A stretch of DNA of 11,314 bases from CAZPZR01 sp964591105 (lineage in GTDB: Bacteria; Bacillota; Clostridia; Lachnospirales; Lachnospiraceae), in NCBI GenBank assembly GCA_964591105.1, contig CAZPZR010000060.1:1-11314 (forward strand), read 5' to 3'. Both the position numbers and the translations under genes were made by a program. Of the stretch, positions 5,955 to 11,314 are shown piece by piece; position 1 is the first letter of the stretch; each line of letters starts with the position of its first letter. The notes below the pieces were generated by a model. The model made no database searches. It was given only the letters and a program-made list of their open reading frames with translations, and was not told the DNA's origin.

Positions 5955-6488
5955 ATGAAAGAAAAATTCAAATTTTTAAAAAGCCCAATTGGGAAAATAT
6001 GTTTATTGGTAGTTGTAGTAGTAATCGGTTTTGTGGTGAGCCAGAAATTAGAGGAAAAACAACAAGAAAAGGAAGAACAGAGAAGATTATCTCAGAGAAA
6101 TATTGTTTATGCAGAAAATGTAGATGAAGACAATAAAATTTTACAGGCATTTATGAAACATACTCCTGAAGCAGAAATATATGTGGCTTGTGAAGAAGAT
6201 ATTACGGATGATGGATGTAAAGATTTGGTTGTCATCTATAAGAAAGGAAAACTTACACGTACTGTGGTAGCGATAGATTCTGGTGATGGGGAAAACTACA
6301 CTTTTACAGATCCTATCCCAGGACCAATTGAGAATCAGAAAGTTCAATTTAAAAATATTGATAAAGAAGGTGTGATAGAGTTTATCATTACGGGTGAAAA
6401 GAACGGGGCGGTAGGCTATGCCGTTTATCGTATGATAGACGGCATACCAACAGATCTTTTTGGAGAAGGAATGGATGATTGCTGCTAA
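5955..6488 (+). CDS. saoC: Membrane-anchored Cys-Cys-COOH protein, SaoC-like
   Basis: A 177-residue protein with a short basic N-terminus, one membrane helix (about 14-28, ICLLVVVVVIGFVV), a charged Glu/Lys/Gln linker likely to be a coiled stretch (30-50), and a soluble domain outside the membrane. It ends exactly in Asp-Asp-Cys-Cys (C176, C177), with C79 and C88 nearby. The segment DITDDGCKDLVVIY (82-95) resembles a single FG-GAP-like calcium loop (D.x.DDG..DL). The C-terminal cysteine pair matches the family I remember as 'Cys-Cys-COOH (seleno)protein SaoC' of a proposed organometal-handling (SAO) system; this is memory, not a search. A terminal vicinal dithiol would suit soft-metal binding or disulfide exchange. 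The end codons are TGC TGC TAA, so this copy is not a selenoprotein. It has its own promoter and converges on the response regulator with a four-base overlap. Confidence 0.62.
   Translation: MKEKFKFLKSPIGKICLLVVVVVIGFVVSQKLEEKQQEKEEQRRLSQRNIVYAENVDEDNKILQAFMKHTPEAEIYVACEEDITDDGCKDLVVIYKKGKLTRTVVAIDSGDGENYTFTDPIPGPIENQKVQFKNIDKEGVIEFIITGEKNGAVGYAVYRMIDGIPTDLFGEGMDDCC
6417..6446 (+). other. Thirteen-base-pair hairpin inside the saoC-like coding sequence
   Basis: TATGCCGT (6417-6424), T6425, TATC (6426-6429), loop GTAT (6430-6433), GATA (6434-6437), G6438, ACGGCATA (6439-6446). In RNA the T6425-G6438 position is a U-G pair, so the stem is continuous for 13 pairs. It encodes YAVYRMIDGI and lies 33 bases before the terminal Cys-Cys stop. 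It is not followed by a T-run, so it is not a normal terminator. Function unknown. Confidence 0.7.
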
Positions 6489-7180
6489 GGGATAAATTTA
6501 TATCCCTTTCCCCATACCGTTAATAAGTGTTCCGGTCTAGAGGAGCAATCTTCTATTTTGTCACGGAGACGTTTAACATATACAAGAATTGTATTATCAT
6601 CTACGTTTTCACTTTTCCATACTTTAAGAAAAATATCGGATTTAGTGAGCAGAGTATTAGGATTTTCCATAAATAAGTACAGTAATGCAAATTCTTTGGA
6701 AGAGAGAGAAATTTCTTTTCCGCTTTTAATTACTGTCTGATCATTCAGAGATAATGTAAAGTGTCCAAGCTGAATAAGGGATGGAAATGACGGTGCTGCT
6801 GAAGTATATTGTTGTGTACGTCGGATAAATGCACGGATTTTGGAGACAAGGACAGTTTTGCTGAATGGCTTTGTAATATAGTCGTCAGCACCAAGTCCTA
6901 ATCCTTTTACTTGTGCAGTGTCTTCGTCGCGTCCACTTAATAAGATTACAGGGGTTAAAAGATTTTGATTACGGATTTCTTTCAGGACAGAAAAGCCATC
7001 TTGTTCAGGCATAACAATGTCCAGAAGAATCAAATCAAAAACTTTTGTTTTTAAAAGAGAAAGTGCATCTGACCCCTTATCTACACATGTAACATTCATG
7101 TTCTCACGTGTGAGAACTGCATGAATTGCTTTTAAAACGGAATTATCGTCATCAATTACGAGAATTGAGTAGTTAGACAT
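6485..7180 (-). CDS. OmpR/PhoB-family response regulator
   Basis: A 231-residue DNA-binding response regulator. The receiver domain (about 4-118) has the acidic pair D11-D12, phospho-acceptor D54 (LILLDIVMP), S82 (ILLSG) and K104 (ITKPF), all intact. A linker (about 119-133) leads to a winged-helix output domain (about 134-230) with the typical 'LSSKEFALLYLFMENPNTLLTK', a recognition-helix region near 'VDDNTILVYVKRLRDKIED' and the final 'VWGKGYKF'. It should bind direct-repeat DNA near promoters after phosphorylation, most likely by the histidine kinase transcribed divergently 80 bases away. It starts at ATG 7178-7180 with an AAAGGTAGG ribosome binding site and a near-consensus promoter. Its stop overlaps the stop of the saoC-like gene by four bases, so that gene is a good candidate target. 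Confidence 0.94.
   Translation of the reverse strand: MSNYSILVIDDDNSVLKAIHAVLTRENMNVTCVDKGSDALSLLKTKVFDLILLDIVMPEQDGFSVLKEIRNQNLLTPVILLSGRDEDTAQVKGLGLGADDYITKPFSKTVLVSKIRAFIRRTQQYTSAAPSFPSLIQLGHFTLSLNDQTVIKSGKEISLSSKEFALLYLFMENPNTLLTKSDIFLKVWKSENVDDNTILVYVKRLRDKIEDCSSRPEHLLTVWGKGYKFIP
6487..6508 (+). terminator. Weak hairpin terminator after the saoC-like gene
   Basis: AAGGGATA (6487-6494) pairs with TATCCCTT (6501-6508) around a six-base loop and begins in the saoC-like stop codon. Only TTTC follows, so termination would be weak. The same bases encode the last residues of the opposing response regulator (GYKFIP). Confidence 0.45.
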
Positions 7181-7213
7181 AAAATTGTCCTACCTTTCAT
7201 TTATGCTATGTAG

Positions 7214-7242
7214 ATTATAGCTGTTCGAAATTTTAAAGTCAA
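7214..7242 (-). promoter_or_regulatory. Sigma-A promoter of the response regulator
   Basis: On the minus strand: -35 TTGACT (7237-7242), a 17-base spacer, -10 TATAAT (7214-7219). Start near 7207, leader about 27 bases. It lies in the 80-base gap shared with the kinase, so binding here could affect both genes. Confidence 0.85.
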
Positions 7243-7260
7243 ATAGTATAGGTAATATTT

Positions 7261-8907
7261 ATGAATGAGAAGAAAAAAGCAAAAAAAAGAATAAATATTG
7301 TTATAGCAATGGTGGTTCTTGTGGGAATTGCCATTTTCTGTTATTGCACTGTGGAGAAAACAATTATCCAAAATGAGCAGGAAAGTTTGAAAAGTCTCGC
7401 GGAGGTAAATGCTCAAAGTTTTGCGACGACATTAAAAGCAAAAAGTAATTTGATTTATGCAGCTTTATCGGGAGATATGGAAGATGAAGTAGACATACAA
7501 AAGGGTTTGTTAAAGGTCGGAGAAAAAGGAAATTATATTGCTCAGAATGAACTCAAAAGGTTGAATGCATGGAAAATAGAAAAATGCAAAGAAGCAGCAA
7601 AGCGACCGGGAGAAGTTATTATGGGGCCGATAGTGGAAGCAGAAGAAGGACACTATGACTTATATATGACGAAAGCAGTTTACATGAATCAAAGTATAGT
7701 TGGCTATGTACAATTTGAACTGAATTTAGATGAGATGTATGAGCAAGAGCAGGCGTTATCAAATCTTCAGCTTTCAAATGAAGGATACTGTGTGATTCAA
7801 AATGCAGATGGAGAGACAATTATGCCAAGTGATGGAGTGCGCTCGGAAGATATTGTGGTTAAACGAGATGAAGTGAGTGGATGCTTTATTACTAGTTCTT
7901 ATGAAACTCGGAAGGGTACACCAGAAAAAAAACAAAAGTTAATCGCATATGAACAAATTCCGATAGAGGGGGAAGAATTAAGACTTTGCATCATAGAAGA
8001 TTATGATCAGCTAACACAGCCAATTGAACAGATTGCATTATATTTTTGTGTATTTGGTGCAATGTTAATGGTTCTTTTATCTTATTTTATTTATGAAATC
8101 ACAGAGCAAAAAAAAGAAGAAGAACTTCTGGTGAAAGAGTTAAAGCATGAAAAAGAGCTGAACAAAGCGAATGAAGCTTTAGAAAAGCAAGAGGCATTGA
8201 TGGAAAAATACAATCATACAAAGACTACAGAGGTGCTTTCAGGAGCGATCGCACATGAGTTTAATAATCTTATGACACCAATTATGTTGTATACGGAATT
8301 GATGAAGGATAATGAGATTGTATTTGGTGAAATGAAAGAAGAGATTATTGAATTAGAAAGTTCCGCAAAACGTTGTGAAGAATTAGCGAGACAGCTGTTA
8401 AGTTATAGTAGACAAGGACGGGCGGAAAAAGTATTGACTGTATTTAATGCTACATTTTCAATTCAGGAGAGTGTTAATATAATTAAAAAATTAATACCAG
8501 CAAACATAACGCTGAAAACAAATATTTGTAGTGCTGATTATTATATGGAGGGACAAATCGGGGCGTTGAATCAAATTTTGCTTAATCTTGTGTTAAATGC
8601 TGTTCATGCTATGAAAGGCATGGAGCAAGGAGTCTTGTCTATTCAATTTGGGCTTAGCACAGATGACGAGGAAAAGGTACGCTTGATTGTTGAAGATACT
8701 GGGTGTGGAATTCCAAAAGAAATTAGGCAGCAAGTGTTTCAGCCATTTTTTACAACCAAAAAAGAAGGTGAAGGAACAGGAATTGGTTTGACAGTTGTTC
8801 GAAGATTGACACAGGAACATGGAGGTATGATTTACGCTCAATCCGAGTGTGGGAAAGGAACAAAGTTTGTACTTGAATTTCCGAGAAGTGTTGGAAAAAA
8901 ATTATAA
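7261..8907 (+). CDS. Sensor histidine kinase with extracytoplasmic Cache-like domain
   Basis: A 548-residue two-component sensor. Basic N-terminus, membrane helix 1 (12-29), an external sensor domain (about 30-256), membrane helix 2 (257-279), a Lys/Glu coiled coil (281-320) and a cytoplasmic kinase core. The sensor part has the look of a double Cache domain, with GYCVIQNADGETIMPS (175-190) as the PAS-like strand pair. The H-box is GAIAHEFNNLMTP (328-340) with H332. The N-box is LNLVLNAVHAM (441-451), G1 VEDTGCGIP (477-485), F-box FQPFFTTK (493-500) and G2 GTGIGL (505-510). The core looks fully active. The 'AHEFNNL' H-box is of the type common in NtrB-like and hybrid kinases, less usual as partner of an OmpR-type regulator. 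External cysteines (C109, C177, C208, C243) are notable. The RBS is weak (TAGG ahead of ATG 7261). The ligand is unknown. Confidence 0.92.
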   Translation: MNEKKKAKKRINIVIAMVVLVGIAIFCYCTVEKTIIQNEQESLKSLAEVNAQSFATTLKAKSNLIYAALSGDMEDEVDIQKGLLKVGEKGNYIAQNELKRLNAWKIEKCKEAAKRPGEVIMGPIVEAEEGHYDLYMTKAVYMNQSIVGYVQFELNLDEMYEQEQALSNLQLSNEGYCVIQNADGETIMPSDGVRSEDIVVKRDEVSGCFITSSYETRKGTPEKKQKLIAYEQIPIEGEELRLCIIEDYDQLTQPIEQIALYFCVFGAMLMVLLSYFIYEITEQKKEEELLVKELKHEKELNKANEALEKQEALMEKYNHTKTTEVLSGAIAHEFNNLMTPIMLYTELMKDNEIVFGEMKEEIIELESSAKRCEELARQLLSYSRQGRAEKVLTVFNATFSIQESVNIIKKLIPANITLKTNICSADYYMEGQIGALNQILLNLVLNAVHAMKGMEQGVLSIQFGLSTDDEEKVRLIVEDTGCGIPKEIRQQVFQPFFTTKKEGEGTGIGLTVVRRLTQEHGGMIYAQSECGKGTKFVLEFPRSVGKKL

Positions 8908-8950
8908 ATTATCGATTATATTAATAAGTGGAAGGGAATATTAGATTTTT

Positions 8951-8965
8951 GTATTAGACGAATAC
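8951..8965. promoter_or_regulatory. LysR-box-like palindrome (T-N11-A)
   Basis: GTATT (8951-8955), AGACG, AATAC (8961-8965): perfect five-base arms around a five-base centre, containing the T-N11-A pattern (T8952 to A8964) typical of LysR-type binding sites. It lies 65-80 bases ahead of the LysR start, the usual place for an autoregulatory site. Confidence 0.55.
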
Positions 8966-8972
8966 GAAAAAA

Positions 8973-9015
8973 CGAATTATTATTAAAGAATAAATTGACA
9001 AAAATTAATAATTCG
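8973..9015. repeat. Inverted repeat ending at the LysR ribosome binding site
   Basis: CGAATTATTA (8973-8982) and TAATAATTCG (9006-9015), perfect ten-base arms separated by 23 bases. In RNA the hairpin would close just before GGGAG (9015-9019), the RBS. In DNA it could be an operator. No standard promoter could be fitted around it. Confidence 0.6.
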
Positions 9016-9019
9016 GGAG
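9015..9019 (+). promoter_or_regulatory. Ribosome binding site deciding the LysR start
   Basis: GGGAG at 9015-9019 is ten bases before ATG 9030 but only one base before the in-frame ATG 9021, which therefore cannot use it. The resulting N-terminus MRLEYIRSFI is also the normal LysR beginning. Confidence 0.75.
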
Positions 9020-9029
9020 AATGATCATA

Positions 9030-9938
9030 ATGAGATTGGAATATATACGGAGCTTTATTGGAGTAGTCAATCACAAAAGTTTTTCTTTGGCTGCAAAATA
9101 TTTATTTTTATCACAACCGACAATTAGTACGCATATCAAACAACTGGAAGCAGAACTGGGAGTACAATTGTTAGTAAGATCAACGAAGGACGTGATTTTA
9201 TCAGAGGAAGGGCTGAAGTTTTATCCCTATGCGTTACAGTTATTAGAAACTGAAAAGCAAGCACTAAGTCAGCTGAATAAAAAAGAAAAAAGTATAGGAG
9301 AAATGGTGACGCTTGTGATGTCGTCTGTCCCAGGATGTTATGTGTTTCCAGAATTTTTACAATACTTTCGAGAACGTTACAAGGATATAAACTTTCGAAT
9401 ATTGGAGGGAGACAGCGAAAACGTTTTGCAGAAGATTCTGCATTTTGATGCGGAGATTGGAATTGGGAGCATCCAGAGTTACAGTGACAAGGTTCACTGT
9501 GAAGCGTTATTTGAGGATGAAATCATTTTGATAACACCTAATAAAGAAAAGTATCGTAGCCTAAAAGGAGATTTTCCATTAGCTTTGTTGAAGAAAGAAA
9601 CGTTTATTGCACGAGAGCTTGGAAGCGGAACAAAAAATGTGACGGAAAATGTAGAAAGGATGTTAGGGCTAGATACGGCTGCATTGAATGTGGTTGCGCA
9701 ATTTGGAACATCTGAAGTAGTTCGAAGAGCAGTTGAAGCGGGGAATGGAATTGCTTTTATTAGCAAAATGGCAGCGAAAGAGGCTCTAGAACAAAAGAAA
9801 TTATTGGGATTCACATTTCCAAACATTAATGCTAATAGACAAATGTATTTGCTATACCATAAGGAAAGAGTATTGAGTCAAGCTGCTCAGCATGTTGTTG
9901 ATTCTATAAAAGAATATTGTGCAGAAAAATATAAGTAA
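9030..9938 (+). CDS. LysR-family transcriptional regulator
   Basis: A 302-residue LysR-type regulator of normal length. The N-terminal winged helix-turn-helix covers about residues 1-60 (SFSLAAKYLFLSQPTISTHIKQLEAELG, about 17-44), with the typical 'LSQPTIS..I..LE..LG' recognition region. A linker helix follows (about 60-88), then the two-lobed co-inducer domain (about 90-295) with 'SSVPGCYVFPEFL' and the hinge-proximal 'ARELGSGTKNVTENV' (about 190-204), often seen in CysB/CbbR-like members. No effector can be deduced. The gene follows the kinase by about 120 bases containing a LysR-box-like palindrome, so autoregulation is likely. It converges on the substrate-binding protein gene, with a strong shared terminator between them that starts in its own stop codon. 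It may control the neighbouring SaoB-like gene or genes beyond the window. Confidence 0.93.
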   Translation: MRLEYIRSFIGVVNHKSFSLAAKYLFLSQPTISTHIKQLEAELGVQLLVRSTKDVILSEEGLKFYPYALQLLETEKQALSQLNKKEKSIGEMVTLVMSSVPGCYVFPEFLQYFRERYKDINFRILEGDSENVLQKILHFDAEIGIGSIQSYSDKVHCEALFEDEIILITPNKEKYRSLKGDFPLALLKKETFIARELGSGTKNVTENVERMLGLDTAALNVVAQFGTSEVVRRAVEAGNGIAFISKMAAKEALEQKKLLGFTFPNINANRQMYLLYHKERVLSQAAQHVVDSIKEYCAEKYK

Positions 9939-9978
9939 GAAAAAATCCCAACTGAATTTTCAGCTGGGATTTTTTCTT
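9937..9978. terminator. Bidirectional terminator between the LysR and SaoB-like genes
   Basis: A long inverted repeat: AAGAAAAAATCCCA (9937-9950) pairs with TGGGATTTTTTCTT (9965-9978). One A-C mismatch follows, then CTGA (9952-9955) with TCAG (9960-9963) around ATTT. A-rich and T-rich ends give a U-tract on both strands. It ends transcripts of both convergent genes. Confidence 0.93.
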
Positions 9979-10026
9979 GTTTAATAGAGATTAAAATGTA
10001 TTTCCTCGCATTAATTTGAGAGAGAA

Positions 10027-11301
10027 CTATTTAGATGTTCTTTCATCAAGGTTTTCGTTTAAGTATGGAGTAGCAGTGTCAGAAATGTCTACAGCTTCTT
10101 CATCAGAAATGCTGTCGATTTCTTTTGCTTTGTTATACCAATCTTCAAATGTTGTACCAAGAGGCATAATTGGATCTACAACTTCTTTGATATATGTTTC
10201 GAAGTCATCTAATCCAGCAGCTTCCAATACAGCAGATGATGTGAGTTTGCTTCGATCAGAAATCAATGGAATCTCTGAATCTGGAATCTGTGGGAACTGT
10301 GTGTAGTAGTTTAAGTAGCTGTCTACGTTAGCATCTGTAAATCTCCATGTCAATGTACGACCTTCAGATACAGTCTTCATATAAATTGTACGAAGTGCAA
10401 CATATGGAGCAACGTCAAATCCATCAGCAAACATCATAGCTGCGTTGTATGGATGTTCGTACATATATTTAATAGCTTCCTGATGAGCAAACATTAAACG
10501 TCTAGCAAGTTCTGGGCAAGTTTCTGCAAACTCAGAGTTCATTGCATATGTACAGCAAAGTCCCCAATCATCATAACTAGATTCAGCGGAAATGTTAGGT
10601 GCTGCCCAGTCAATTGCCAGGATATGACCGAATCCTTCGTATTCAGCAATAGAAGCATATGGGTCACAGCAAGAGAACCCATCAATCTGTCCTGCTTTTA
10701 ATGCGAACATAGCATCCTGAGAACTCATTTCAACGATTTCATAATCATCTGGATTTGAGCTCATTCCGATTTCCTGTTCCCAAGTTAAGATTGTAGGGTC
10801 GATATCAGGTGTGGCTGTGATTGCAAGAGTTTTCCCTTTTAAATCAGCACCAGTTTTGATATCGTTGCTTGCTACAAGATACATAGAACCACCCATGTGG
10901 TTACCAGCAGCAATAAAGAATGGTGCACCATCATCAACACCAGCCATAGCTCCCCAAATACCTGTGTAACCAACGTCCATAGCACCACTTGTAAGAGCAG
11001 AAAGTGTTTCACCAGATTTTGTTACGTTAACATTAAGATCAAGTGCTTCATAAAGACCTGTCTTTTCACCGATGATAGCACCTACCATGTGGTCACAGTT
11101 AAAGTAACCCATTTCAATTACATATTCTTTTTCTTTGTCGTTGAGTTCTCCAAACTCAAAATTTTCTACTACAGCGTTTACATCGTAGCCAGTTTTTTCA
11201 GCATCAACTGTAGATGTTGATTCGCTACTATTATGACATCCAGTAAATACTGTGAGAGCCATAGCTGAAACTAAGAGCATAGAAACAATTCTCTTTTTCA
11301 T
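10027..11301 (-). CDS. saoB: ABC transporter substrate-binding lipoprotein with Cys-Cys pairs, SaoB-like
   Basis: A 424-residue extracytoplasmic solute-binding lipoprotein. The signal peptide (1-21) ends in a lipobox (FTGC, lipidated C22), followed by a Ser/Thr-rich linker. The NMT1/SsuA-like (nitrate/sulfonate type) fold runs from about 60 to 390, with 'GYFNCDHMVGAIIGEKTGLY' (65-84) opening the first lobe. Besides C22, cysteines sit at C69, at two vicinal pairs C211-C212 (SCCDPY) and C249-C250 (LCCTY), and at C262. The pattern NCDHM ... CCDP ... CC matches what I remember of 'ABC transporter substrate-binding (seleno)protein SaoB' from the proposed SAO organometal system, in which some homologues use selenocysteine. 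Here all codons are TGC/TGT. Thiol pairs in the binding cleft would fit a soft-metal ligand. If the SAO call is wrong it is still an NMT1-like binding protein. The start is at 11299-11301. GGA lies upstream, but the window ends 13 bases beyond the start. Permease and ATPase genes are not visible. Confidence 0.68.
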   Translation of the reverse strand: MKKRIVSMLLVSAMALTVFTGCHNSSESTSTVDAEKTGYDVNAVVENFEFGELNDKEKEYVIEMGYFNCDHMVGAIIGEKTGLYEALDLNVNVTKSGETLSALTSGAMDVGYTGIWGAMAGVDDGAPFFIAAGNHMGGSMYLVASNDIKTGADLKGKTLAITATPDIDPTILTWEQEIGMSSNPDDYEIVEMSSQDAMFALKAGQIDGFSCCDPYASIAEYEGFGHILAIDWAAPNISAESSYDDWGLCCTYAMNSEFAETCPELARRLMFAHQEAIKYMYEHPYNAAMMFADGFDVAPYVALRTIYMKTVSEGRTLTWRFTDANVDSYLNYYTQFPQIPDSEIPLISDRSKLTSSAVLEAAGLDDFETYIKEVVDPIMPLGTTFEDWYNKAKEIDSISDEEAVDISDTATPYLNENLDERTSK

Positions 11302-11314
11302 AATGTTTTTTTCC

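Noticed and set aside
6476..6488. Selenocysteine (in-frame UGA) at the C-terminal Cys pair or in the Cys pairs of the binding protein
   Set aside because: All pair codons are TGC or TGT and the stops are TAA and TAG, so these copies are cysteine forms with no UGA to recode.
9021..9029. LysR start at ATG 9021
   Set aside because: The RBS is one base away, which is not usable. ATG 9030 has proper spacing and gives the usual LysR N-terminus.
8995..9031. Promoter for the LysR gene using TTGACA at 8995-9000
   Set aside because: The nearest -10-like hexamer, CATAAT 9026-9031, is about 25 bases away and overlaps the start codon. Spacing is wrong.
9481..9500. Hairpin ACAGTGA/TCACTGT inside the LysR gene
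   Set aside because: Only seven pairs, in the middle of a coding region and without T-run. Expected by chance in a window this size.
1..11314. CRISPR arrays, tRNA or rRNA genes, insertion sequences, phage attachment sites
   Set aside because: No regularly spaced repeats, cloverleaf-like sequences, transposase motifs or terminal inverted repeats were seen on either strand.

Overview
The window looks like chromosomal DNA of a low-GC Firmicute, most likely a gut clostridium of the Lachnospiraceae type. This rests on AT-rich codon use, strong AGGAGG-like ribosome binding sites, consensus sigma-A promoters, an FMN riboswitch ahead of a RibU-type ECF transporter subunit, and several membrane and signalling genes of clostridial flavour. 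There is a 100-base run of N at 1226-1325, a typical assembly-gap placeholder, inside one permease gene.

Layout. (1) 1-2915, plus strand: the tail of a membrane protein, then a tightly coupled ABC-2 type exporter operon (ATPase, permease broken by the gap, second permease). (2) 2916-3334: a doubtful small ORF and the promoter of the next unit. (3) 3335-4226: an FMN riboswitch with a Rho-independent terminator controlling ribU (riboflavin uptake). (4) 4265-5690, minus strand: an operon of an RlmI-like SAM methyltransferase and a YfcE-like metallophosphodiesterase. Its terminator is built into the last codons of the second gene and probably also serves ribU. (5) 5955-11301: a block with two unusual cysteine-pair proteins around regulators. 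It holds a small membrane-anchored protein ending in Cys-Cys-COOH (5955-6488, +), an OmpR-family response regulator (6485-7180, -), a divergent Cache-type histidine kinase (7261-8907, +), a LysR-family regulator (9030-9938, +) and a lipoprotein ABC substrate-binding protein with two Cys-Cys pairs (10027-11301, -).

The most interesting part is region 5. The Cys-Cys-terminal protein and the Cys-Cys substrate-binding lipoprotein resemble the families I remember as SaoC and SaoB. These belong to the proposed 'selenocysteine-assisted organometal' (SAO) transport/detoxification system, in which some homologues carry selenocysteine in the Cys pairs. That identification is from memory and is not verified. 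Here all the pair positions are ordinary TGC/TGT cysteine codons. Finding a two-component system and a LysR regulator between the two genes suggests a regulatory circuit for this system. The remaining transporter and enzyme genes would be expected beyond position 11314 or elsewhere in the genome.

The regulatory DNA is unusually readable. There are four near-consensus promoters, an FMN riboswitch with a visible antiterminator pairing, two bidirectional-looking terminators between convergent genes, a LysR-type T-N11-A palindrome, and a 13-bp hairpin inside the saoC-like gene.
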